Assembly (NCBI GenBank): GCA_002816575.1 | Contig: MUCI01000057.1 | Location: 1 to 50,381 of the forward strand | Reading direction: 5' to 3' | From: SAR202 cluster bacterium Casp-Chloro-G2 | GTDB lineage: Bacteria; Chloroflexota; Dehalococcoidia; Lucifugimonadales; UBA3495 | DNA length: 50,381 bases | Position numbers and translations under genes: made by a program | Notes under the pieces: generated by a model | Told to the model about the DNA's origin: nothing | The model's input: only the letters and a program-made list of their open reading frames with translations | Database searches by the model: none | Shown: piece by piece, positions 43,685-50,381 of the stretch | How the letters are laid out: each line of letters begins with the position of its first letter | How positions within the stretch are numbered: position 1 is the first letter of the stretch

Positions 43685-44581
43685 ATGTATCAACGGATCC
43701 TGGTCCCCCTGGACGGCTCCCGGCTGTCTGAACAGGTCCTGCCTTGGACCCGGGCGTTGGGGCGCGCATTCGGCTCACGCATCGAGTTATTGCGCATCGT
43801 CCCCGGCCACCTCCAAGGCCGGCAGGAACCTGGCGGCGGTCTCAACCTTCACACCCAAGCCCTGGAATACCTGAACAGGATGAAGGCCTCACTGGGCAAC
43901 CTGGACGTGAGCGTCTCATGCCTGGTGGAGGAACACGGTCCCGCCGCCTGCATCTCCCGAGAGGCCCGGAAAGAACCCGACACCCTGGTTGCCATCTCCA
44001 CCCACGGGCGCATGGGCATCGGCCGCTGGGTCATGGGCAGCGTGATGGACCAAGTGCTCCGCACCTCCGGCAAACCCATGTTGGTGGTCAGGCCTGGGCC
44101 GGGGCATGGGCCTCGGCATGGGACCGAAGGTAACAACGCGCCGGAAGCGGAAGTAGCCATAAAGTCGATCATCATGCCCCTCGACGGGTCATCGGTTTCC
44201 GAGAATCAGATATCTCCCCACGTGGTCGCCCTGGCCAAGAACCTGGACCTGGAAGTGGTGCTGCTCATGGTCCCCTACGAGCACGAACAGGCCGCCTCCC
44301 AAAATTATCTGGAAAAGGTCAATGAGAGGCTGAGCAGCCAAGGGGTGTCGTCGGTGCGGGAACTGGTGCGTAAAGGCCGGCCGGGCGACGCCATAGTGGC
44401 CGTGGCCCAAGAGACCGAAGCCAGCATGGTGGCCATAACCACCCATGGCCGCTCCGGAGTGAGGCGATTGATTCGGCGGGACGGCGAAGCCCTGATGTGG
44501 GGGAGCATCGCCGACCGAGTGGTGCGCCACTGCGAACGCCCGGTGCTGATGGTGCGGCCTCCCGACCCTGAACCAGCCTAG
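43685..44581 (+). CDS. Universal stress protein with two UspA domains
   Basis: The 298-residue protein has two USP domains. Domain 1 (about 1-136) starts YQRILVPLDGSRLSEQVLPW and ends with the ATP-binding pattern STHGRMGIGRWVMGSV. Domain 2 (about 160-293) starts IKSIIMPLDGSS, but its ATP-loop region THGRSGVRRLIRRDGEALMW is lengthened, with GSIADR following, so nucleotide binding may be weaker there. The domains are joined by a short Gly/His/Pro-rich linker. GAAGGAG precedes the ATG. Confidence 0.92.
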   Translation: MYQRILVPLDGSRLSEQVLPWTRALGRAFGSRIELLRIVPGHLQGRQEPGGGLNLHTQALEYLNRMKASLGNLDVSVSCLVEEHGPAACISREARKEPDTLVAISTHGRMGIGRWVMGSVMDQVLRTSGKPMLVVRPGPGHGPRHGTEGNNAPEAEVAIKSIIMPLDGSSVSENQISPHVVALAKNLDLEVVLLMVPYEHEQAASQNYLEKVNERLSSQGVSSVRELVRKGRPGDAIVAVAQETEASMVAITTHGRSGVRRLIRRDGEALMWGSIADRVVRHCERPVLMVRPPDPEPA

Positions 44582-44623
44582 GCCTGTCTCTGGCTGAGTT
44601 ATCCAGGCACAGCCGAGTGCGCC

Positions 44624-44666
44624 AAAAAAAACTGGCGCTTGGGCAGTTCAGCCACCCAAGCGCCAG
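44624..44666 (-). terminator. Strong terminator of the DUF1800-DUF1501-NHL operon
   Basis: CTGGCGCTTGGG (44632-44643) pairs perfectly with 44655-44666; on the minus strand the stem is followed by eight T's (A-run 44624-44631). It also lies downstream of the rightward stress-protein gene. Confidence 0.92.
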
Positions 44667-44699
44667 AGAATTTCCCACTAAACCAGCATGGCTGGCCGT

Positions 44700-45761
44700 T
44701 TAGACCAGTACCGGCTCACCGTTCTTCTGGTAAACCTGGAACCGGTGCCGGGAGGTGTCCGCGATCATGACGCGGCCTCGGCGGTCGACGCGCACCGCGC
44801 AGGGCGCCCACAGCACCTTCTCGGGGGTGAAGTCCCGAACGCCGTTGCGCTGCCGAATCATATCCGGGTTGGACTTGATCTTGTCGATGCCCAGCGCCGA
44901 AAGAGCCGCGTCCCCGTTGAACTCGGTTATGAACCGGCCCTCGGACGTCAGCACCTGCACCCGGTTGTTCAACCAGTCGGCGATGTAGATATCGCCGTCG
45001 TCGTCGACGCAGACACCGGTCGGGCGGTTGAACTGGCCAACGGGAACGTCGACGTAGGCCATGCCGCCCTGCTCCCTGGCGATGGAGCAGTCTCCACCGG
45101 TGCCTGGCCGGCCAAACGTGGCCAGCCACTTGCCATCGCTGGTGAAGGACTGGACGCGGTCGTTGCGCCAGTCGGCGACGAACACGTTGCCTTCTTTGTC
45201 CAGGCAGATGCCCCAAGGCAGATTGAACTCGCCTTCGCCTTCACCGGCGCTGCCGAACTGGCCCAGATGCTTGCCATCCAGGCTGAACATCTGCACCCGG
45301 TTGTTCCGGCTGTCCACCACGTAGACGGTCTCGTCCTTGCTGATGGTGATGCCGGCCGGACGGTCCAACTCACCGTCTCCGGACCCGTGAATCCCCCAGT
45401 GCCTCTGGTACTCGCCATCTTTGTTAAAGATTGTGATCCGGTGGGTCCATTCATCGGTTACGTAGACGTTGGTGTCTTTATCCAAGGCGATGGCCATGGG
45501 CCAGATGAACTGACCGGGCTGATCGCCGTAGGAACCGAATTCGGTGATGTACTCTTCTTTTCCTTCGCCGATGCGGAAGAGGTTGATGCGGGTGCCGTCT
45601 GACCGCGACTCATAGGAGCGGTTCACCACGTAAACCAGGTCGTCGGGTCCCAGGGCGAAGTCCATCGGGTTGCGGAACCCGGTGCCCTGAAACTCGGACC
45701 GGCCGGCGGTGAAGCTATAGGTGAACGTCCGGTCGTTTATCCCCAGGAATACACTAGCCAT
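44700..45761 (-). CDS. NHL-repeat beta-propeller protein
   Basis: The protein (353 residues) consists of repeated NHL-type blades, such as FIWPMAIALDKDTNVYVTDE, ITISKDETVYVVDSRNNRVQ, ICLDKEGNVFVADWRNDRVQ and VCVDDDGDIYIADWLNNRVQ. This predicts a six-bladed propeller, perhaps binding a ligand or partner. No signal peptide or membrane segment is visible. A first ATG lies one base after AAGGAG and a second six bases on; I choose the second. It is the last gene of a three-gene operon with DUF1501 and DUF1800. Confidence 0.9.
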   Translation of the reverse strand: MASVFLGINDRTFTYSFTAGRSEFQGTGFRNPMDFALGPDDLVYVVNRSYESRSDGTRINLFRIGEGKEEYITEFGSYGDQPGQFIWPMAIALDKDTNVYVTDEWTHRITIFNKDGEYQRHWGIHGSGDGELDRPAGITISKDETVYVVDSRNNRVQMFSLDGKHLGQFGSAGEGEGEFNLPWGICLDKEGNVFVADWRNDRVQSFTSDGKWLATFGRPGTGGDCSIAREQGGMAYVDVPVGQFNRPTGVCVDDDGDIYIADWLNNRVQVLTSEGRFITEFNGDAALSALGIDKIKSNPDMIRQRNGVRDFTPEKVLWAPCAVRVDRRGRVMIADTSRHRFQVYQKNGEPVLV

Positions 45762-45855
45762 TGCCATTCTCCTTCGGAATGTCGACGCCCCATCGCGGCA
45801 AGTTCCGGGCCGCGGTGAGGCTTAGATCCATGAAATGATTCAAGAGCCTAGTCTC

Positions 45856-46992
45856 TTAGATAAAGTCCAGGGCTTCGTAGCTTCCGCCGACGATGGCCTT
45901 GGCATCCAAGCCCATCCACCGGTCCAGCAGGGTGGTGTAGGCCTGCCGGAAGTCCACGTTGTGCTGCAGGTTGCCGCCGTCTTCCAGCTTGCCCGCCTCC
46001 AGGGAGGGGTACTCGCCGTAGAGGCCGCCCTTAACGTGGTCGCCCAGGGCGAAGGCCACTCCGCCGGTGCCGTGGTCCGTTCCCGAGCCGTTGTCCATGG
46101 CCCGCCGCCCGAACTCAGAGTAGAAGAACAGCGTAACGTTGTCGCTCTTGCCCAGTTGGCGGATGTCGGTCATGAACGAATCAACGTTCACCGCCACGTC
46201 CCGCAACAGGTTGGCGTGTCCCACCGACTGGTTGGCGTGGGTGTCGAAGATGTTATAGGGAGCCGTGGTGAACAACACCCTGGCGCCAAAGTCGGCGTTG
46301 TGCACCTGGGCCATGTCGCGGAGGTAACCGCCCATGGCGCTGCTGGCGTACTCAACCTCGGAACGGTACATGCCGGGCGCCGTGCTGAGGATGTCGGCGC
46401 CCTTCAGCGCTTCGATCCCGGTGCGGCGGATGTAGTCGTCGACCGCGCCCTGTCCGATGGCTGGGGCGTACATACGGCCAAACAGGTCCAAAGCTTCGGT
46501 CCGCTGGGCCTCCGCGCCGATGTCGGTGAGCAGCCCGTAGGTGCTCAAGTCACCCACGGACGCCACGGCCACACCTTCTTTGGCCAGAGAGCGGGGAAGT
46601 CCGCGGCCGAAGTTAACTCCGGTCAGCACGTTTTCGCCGGCGGGGTCCACGTCGTGAATCACGCTGCCCAGCCATCCGGTAAGTCCCAATTCGTCGGGCT
46701 CACAGGTGGCCCAGATGTCCATCGACCGAAAGTGGGACAGGCTGCCGTTGGGATAGCCCACGCCCAGGATTATGGCCAGGTTGCCGGCATCCCAGTACTT
46801 CTTCAACGGGGCCATGGCCGGGTGCAGCCCCAGTTGGTCGGTGAGGGGTATGATCTGGTCTTCCGGGATACCAAGCGAGGGGCGGTAATCCCGGTAGAGC
46901 GGGTTGTTGTAAGGAATGACCGTGTTCATGCCGTCATTGCCGCCGGACAATGACATAACTGCCAGGACTGGATCTTTAACCGTTGATACCAT
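45856..46992 (-). CDS. DUF1501 protein without export signal
   Basis: The 378-residue protein has the DUF1501 signature, related to sulfatase/alkaline phosphatase folds: LAVMSLSGGNDGMNTVIPY at the start, LGLHPAMAPLKKYW, FGRRAMDNGSGTDHGTGGV near the end. Typical members carry a Tat signal; here the N-terminus begins only about ten residues before the first motif. GGAGGA precedes the ATG. Function is unknown, but DUF1501 and DUF1800 genes commonly occur in pairs. Confidence 0.9.
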   Translation of the reverse strand: MVSTVKDPVLAVMSLSGGNDGMNTVIPYNNPLYRDYRPSLGIPEDQIIPLTDQLGLHPAMAPLKKYWDAGNLAIILGVGYPNGSLSHFRSMDIWATCEPDELGLTGWLGSVIHDVDPAGENVLTGVNFGRGLPRSLAKEGVAVASVGDLSTYGLLTDIGAEAQRTEALDLFGRMYAPAIGQGAVDDYIRRTGIEALKGADILSTAPGMYRSEVEYASSAMGGYLRDMAQVHNADFGARVLFTTAPYNIFDTHANQSVGHANLLRDVAVNVDSFMTDIRQLGKSDNVTLFFYSEFGRRAMDNGSGTDHGTGGVAFALGDHVKGGLYGEYPSLEAGKLEDGGNLQHNVDFRQAYTTLLDRWMGLDAKAIVGGSYEALDFI

Positions 46993-47066
46993 CTCTATTC
47001 CTCCGCCGATAAATCGGTTAACTGCGAATATCTAGTCTGGTCTTGGACCGTGGTCTACTGGGCCGC

Positions 47067-48491
47067 CTAGCCGAACTGGAACTCTGATGTGGTGGCGATC
47101 ATCTTCAGAGCCTCGCCGGTCCGTTTAGTGAAGTCGTTCCGCTCAGACTCGGTGCCGTGCTTCAGTGCCCCGCCGGCGTCCAAGTGCTCGGTAAGCTGGC
47201 TGCGGGTCTCTTCGGCCAGGTCCAAGGGGCCGACCAAGTCCAAGCAGCCGTTCAGAAATTGCTCGGATGTGGGAACGTCGCCCAGACCCATCAGCCGATC
47301 GACGATTTTCTTGACGCCGGGCAGGTCGGTGTTGCCCAGCATGGATGAGGCGAAGTTGATTCGGTCGATCAGACTGCCGCTGTTGATCCACTCCCGGCCC
47401 ATATGCCAGCCCTCAACCGTGGGCGGGTTCATCAGGTCCAATCCCATGTACTTGGGCTCCATGGCCACGAAGAACAGCCCCGGCTTGGGCTCGGTGTGGT
47501 CGCCCACCATCCGCATCGTCCCGATGACCACGTCGGCTGGGCTCTTCACCTTGGCGAAACGCACGCTCTCGTCCTTGAAGAAGTCCGAGTGGAACAATAC
47601 CCGCAGCATGGCGGTGATCTCGTACCCGGAATCGAAATACGCCTTCTCCAGGGCTTGGATGGCTGCCAGGTCACGAGGCGCGCTCAGGCGCCAGGAGGGC
47701 ACCGGCGGCTCATCGGCGACAAAGAAGTCGTAGAGCTTGCGGGCGACGAACCGGGCGGTGGCTGGCTGCTTGCAGATGATGTCTACGATGTCTCCGCCGT
47801 CCCAGTTGCCGGTCTCGCCCAGGAAGGTCTTCTCGCCGTAGTCGTGGTCGGCCGGGTCGAAGCGGAACTCAAATGGGGTCCGGCCGTAGGGAAATACCGG
47901 TATGGTCGGGGCCAGGTTCCAGCCGGTGAAGGCGCGGGCGCAGGCCTTAACGTCGTCCTCGGTGTAGTTGAATTCGTTGTCCATGCCCACGCCGATGGAG
48001 AACAGCTCCAAAAGCTCCCGGCCATAGTTCTCGTTAACGGCCGTCTTGTGGCTTTCGATGTTGTCCAGGTAATAGAGCATGGCCGGGTCGGTGGAAAGCA
48101 TCATGAGCATGTCTTTGAAGTTGCCCATGCCCATGTCCCGGAACTTATCGATCTGGATCGCCGTGGTCCGGGCGTTGTCCACCTTGTTGTCGCCGGCGCA
48201 GAGGATGGTATGCCAGAAGAGGGCCATCTTCTCTTTCAATTGGTACTTGTTGTTGATCATCCGGTAGACCCATTCGGTCTGGCCGGTCTCGATGGCGGCC
48301 TTGTCGAAATAGGACGGATAGGCGCGGTACATCAGGTCTTCGTCGATCCCAGGGTCGTCGCCCGGGTTCAAGAGTTCCTCGACCACGCTGTCGTAACCCT
48401 GGGCAACTCTGGCCTCAATCTCGTCGCGGCTCGCCCCATAACCGGCGCGGCGCAGAAGGTGGGCCATCAGTGCAATCTTCTCGTCAGGCAT
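47067..48491 (-). CDS. DUF1800 protein
   Basis: The 474-residue protein matches DUF1800: IALMAHLLRRAGYGASRDEI, KMALFWHTILCAG, ENYGRELLELFSIGVG, DVKACARAFTGWNL and PPTVEGWHMGREW. The ATG at 48491 follows GGAGG by six bases and is the likely start; an ATG six codons upstream covers the ribosome site. No signal peptide is seen. Function unknown; it heads the three-gene operon with DUF1501 and NHL. Confidence 0.91.
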   Translation of the reverse strand: MPDEKIALMAHLLRRAGYGASRDEIEARVAQGYDSVVEELLNPGDDPGIDEDLMYRAYPSYFDKAAIETGQTEWVYRMINNKYQLKEKMALFWHTILCAGDNKVDNARTTAIQIDKFRDMGMGNFKDMLMMLSTDPAMLYYLDNIESHKTAVNENYGRELLELFSIGVGMDNEFNYTEDDVKACARAFTGWNLAPTIPVFPYGRTPFEFRFDPADHDYGEKTFLGETGNWDGGDIVDIICKQPATARFVARKLYDFFVADEPPVPSWRLSAPRDLAAIQALEKAYFDSGYEITAMLRVLFHSDFFKDESVRFAKVKSPADVVIGTMRMVGDHTEPKPGLFFVAMEPKYMGLDLMNPPTVEGWHMGREWINSGSLIDRINFASSMLGNTDLPGVKKIVDRLMGLGDVPTSEQFLNGCLDLVGPLDLAEETRSQLTEHLDAGGALKHGTESERNDFTKRTGEALKMIATTSEFQFG

Positions 48492-48613
48492 TAATTCCTC
48501 CTTCTCCATGAACGGGTATCTGCTAGATCAAGGTGAAAATTGTTCAACCAACACAGATCCGGTTACTTTGGTAACACCGGACACTTGTTTACGGGCTGAA
48601 AACCGGTAATCAC

Positions 48614-48643
48614 CCGTTGGTTTTTGGCAGAAAAAACCAACGG
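48614..48643 (-). promoter_or_regulatory. Perfect hairpin in the DUF1800 leader
   Basis: CCGTTGGTTTTT (48614-48625) pairs perfectly with 48632-48643 across a 6-base loop. It lies about 120 bases upstream of the DUF1800 start, inside the predicted leader. On the minus strand the T-run is within the stem, not after it. Confidence 0.65.
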
Positions 48644-48741
48644 CGATCGATTTATGGAAACATTAATGAATCAGGGCGACCGATGTCAATACTCAATATC
48701 ATGCCTGTCGAAGCTGAAGCCGCGTTTCATATAACCGCTTT

Positions 48742-48769
48742 ATCATAAAATATCGATTATTTGAAACAA
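48742..48769 (-). promoter_or_regulatory. Promoter candidate of the DUF1800 operon
   Basis: On the minus strand, -35 TTGTTT (48769-48764), a 16-base spacer and -10 TATGAT (48747-48742), in an AT-rich stretch. A leader of about 240 bases would follow. Confidence 0.45.
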
Positions 48770-48824
48770 CGTGGGGCCAGGTTGGGCCTCATCCCCAATC
48801 TTTGGGGAAGATCGCACGGATCTG

Positions 48825-49664
48825 CTAGTTGCGTATCAACAGGCCGGGCTGACAGTGGCGGCAATAGCTGGTGATGCGCTGATTGGCGTTCAATTGAGTG
48901 ATGTTGCCGCCGCATCTGGGGCAGGGTTGCCCACCCTTGTTGTGCACCTTAAGGAAGTCGCGGAACTTCTTGTGGATAACCCCGCCCATGCGCTCCCGCA
49001 GAACCTCCGTGGCCTCCTCCAGCACCTGGCGGCACTGGGCATGGAGCGCCTGCAACTCCTCTGGCTTGAGGGCGCGGCATTTCTTGAAGGGCGAGATTCC
49101 GGCGGCGAACAGTATCTCGTCGGAATAGGCGTTTCCGATGCCCGATATGAAGGCCCCGCGGGTCAAGACGCCCTTGATCTCTCCGTTATACTTCTTCAGC
49201 CGCTGTTGGAACTCCTCGATGGAGATGCCCGATAGTACGTCCGGCCCCAACTCCGTGTATTGGGGCACCTGATCGTCCTGGGCGTCGCCACCGTCCTCCC
49301 CGTTGTCTATAAAGTAGACCTTGCCCATCTGCCGGTCATCCAGGTACCGCAGGTCCATCCCGGTGTTAAGGGTCAGTACCACCGAGGTCTTCTTGAGGAC
49401 CCGTTCGCTCTCCTGGCAGTGCTGCAACGCCCCGGTCAGCATGGGGTTGATGACCAGACTCCGCCCGCCCGAGAACCGCAGCGTCAGGAACTTGCCCCAG
49501 CGCTTGGCGTCTAGGAACCAGCGTCCCGGCAGATCAGAGGCCATCTCCCCCGTCAGCGACCGGACAACCGTGGGCCGCAACACCAGGCACGACGCCACCG
49601 AAACGTCTTTCAGTTCGGCGTTCAGATAGTCCTTGATGACTTCCAGGTCAGGCGCTTCCGGCAT
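48825..49664 (-). CDS. mutM: Formamidopyrimidine-DNA glycosylase family protein
   Basis: A base-excision glycosylase/lyase removing oxidised purines. After Met removal, Pro1 and Glu2 (MPEAPDLEV) are the catalytic pair; Lys58 in AKRWGKFL matches the conserved Lys57. FISGIGNAYSDEILFAAG is the helix-two-turn-helix, and the C-terminal zinc finger has CPRCGG and CRHC. The start must be the ATG at 49664, since the N-terminal proline is catalytic. The usual Phe of the DPRRFG loop is replaced (DDRQMGK), so lesion preference may differ from E. coli Fpg. Confidence 0.9.
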   Translation of the reverse strand: MPEAPDLEVIKDYLNAELKDVSVASCLVLRPTVVRSLTGEMASDLPGRWFLDAKRWGKFLTLRFSGGRSLVINPMLTGALQHCQESERVLKKTSVVLTLNTGMDLRYLDDRQMGKVYFIDNGEDGGDAQDDQVPQYTELGPDVLSGISIEEFQQRLKKYNGEIKGVLTRGAFISGIGNAYSDEILFAAGISPFKKCRALKPEELQALHAQCRQVLEEATEVLRERMGGVIHKKFRDFLKVHNKGGQPCPRCGGNITQLNANQRITSYCRHCQPGLLIRN

Positions 49665-49699
49665 GGCGTTAATATACCGCAAGTGGAATAATGTGGGCC

Positions 49700-50173
49700 A
49701 TGTTGATCGGCGTGGTTTCCGACACCCACGGCTTCTATGACCCGCGCGTGCCGCCGCTTTTGGATGGCGTCGAGCACATACTGCACGCGGGGGACATCGG
49801 CGCGGTCCGAATCATCGAGCAGCTAGCGGCGATCGCGCCGGTGACCGCCGTGCGGGGCAACAACGACCGGGAAGGGCCCGAGTCCCAGTTCCCCGAAGTC
49901 GAATCCGTCAACTTGGGTGGGTGTCAAATCTACCTCACCCACATCGTCAAGGTCCCGAAAGAGGGCGACCAAGCCGGGCTTTCCCCTTATCTGGACGCTG
50001 GCGCCAACACGGTTGTCTTCGGCCACAGCCACATGGCCTTCCATGAACAGCGCGGACCGCTAACCTTCTTCAACCCAGGGGCGGCAGGCAAACGGCGGTT
50101 CAAGGTCGTGCCGTCAATCGGGCTGCTGGAGGTGGGGCCGGGGCGAGTGGAAGGGAAGATACTGGTCTTATAG
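49700..50173 (+). CDS. YfcE/MJ0936-type metallophosphoesterase
   Basis: The 157-residue protein has all metal-binding blocks: VVSDTHG, HAGDIG, VRGNNDRE, THIV and GHSHM. The family hydrolyses phosphodiesters with Mn or similar metals; the natural substrate is unknown. An ATG nine bases upstream is also open. I prefer the ATG at 49700 because an extended -10 (TGGAATAAT) ends seven bases before it. It is divergent from mutM with only 35 bases between starts. Confidence 0.9.
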   Translation: MLIGVVSDTHGFYDPRVPPLLDGVEHILHAGDIGAVRIIEQLAAIAPVTAVRGNNDREGPESQFPEVESVNLGGCQIYLTHIVKVPKEGDQAGLSPYLDAGANTVVFGHSHMAFHEQRGPLTFFNPGAAGKRRFKVVPSIGLLEVGPGRVEGKILVL

Positions 50174-50381
50174 GGCTGGCTTTCCAGTGGCGTCGCCCCC
50201 ATACCAACCTTCCCCGCCGGGGACACTGCCCCGAAAGTCTCCACAGCCCCCTCACTTATTTTCTAACCGAGAGTCACCCCGAGCGCGTAGCGTGAGGTGG
50301 ACCCGGAAATTCGGACAGGTAGCTAAGTGAGAGTTCCGCTCCTAAAATAGCCACAGCTGTTGCTGTGAGGAAGGAGTGGGA

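Noticed and set aside
47403-48494. Long rightward frame opposite DUF1800
   Set aside because: Composition shadow of a strong gene; Val/Gly/His-rich with no domain. The same applies to the long antisense frames at 436-1527, 13566-14711, 26917-28134 and 45835-46953.
50266-50306. GTCACCCCGAGCGCGTAGCG-like stretch near the window end
   Set aside because: It resembles a dispersed intergenic repeat, but there is only one copy here, so I cannot support the call.

Overview
The window is GC-rich bacterial DNA, densely coded on both strands. It most resembles a Chloroflexota genome, probably Dehalococcoidia of the SAR202 type. This is an inference from gene content, not a database match. The pointers are four family III (CaiB/BaiF) CoA-transferases, split MaoC-type hydratases, stand-alone Gfo/Idh/MocA, SMP-30, NHL, DUF1501 and DUF1800 proteins, a DnaD/DnaC-type primosome set behind rplI-dnaB, and no outer-membrane or LPS genes.

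Layout. 0-2.8 kb: a CoA-transferase with a perfect terminator, then a divergent asparaginase-like gene. 3.3-14.6 kb: a housekeeping run (PIN/TRAM membrane protein, ispD, ispF, cysS, FAD-linked oxidase) split between ispD and ispF by a type III-like restriction-modification system (mod, res). Between mod and res sits a 353-bp element: a GIY-YIG nuclease ORF bounded by 29-bp inverted repeats. 15.0-15.4 kb: a 64-codon orphan gene with a near-consensus promoter and a perfect terminator. 15.5-21.6 kb: ornithine-cyclodeaminase-like and 2-hydroxyacid dehydrogenase genes, a lipoprotein, tRNA-Ser(GGA), a Rieske ferredoxin, signal peptidase I, an SMP-30 lactonase and an unknown gene. 21.6-29.8 kb: a mostly minus-strand catabolic block with three CoA-transferases, a NodB-type deacetylase, a DJ-1/PfpI protein, tRNA-Met(CAT), a PfkB kinase and a DUF192 lipoprotein. 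30-35 kb: paired MaoC-like genes, a second signal peptidase, tandem Gfo/Idh/MocA paralogues and a DUF1059 gene.

35-37.2 kb: an ArsR/AHSA1 pair with an apparently leaderless, operator-overlapped promoter, followed by a less GC-rich accessory patch holding an unknown gene, a frameshifted small ORF and a gutted IS1595-like transposase. 37.2-41.3 kb: a replication operon transcribed leftward, rplI-dnaB-dnaD-like-dnaC-like; the loader carries two complete AAA+ domains. 41.5-44.6 kb: tenA, a DUF1801 gene, a methyltransferase and a double-domain universal stress protein. 44.6-48.8 kb: a DUF1800-DUF1501-NHL operon with its own promoter candidate, leader hairpin and strong terminator. 48.8-50.2 kb: divergent Fpg-family glycosylase and YfcE-like phosphodiesterase.

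The observations most worth following are the tandem-AAA+ helicase loader, the restriction system nested in the ispD/ispF locus with its inverted-repeat GIY-YIG insert, the orphan 64-codon gene, the Gfo/Idh/MocA pair that has lost its catalytic signature, and the DUF1800-DUF1501-NHL operon whose proteins lack export signals. I saw no CRISPR array, rRNA, prophage or intact insertion sequence.
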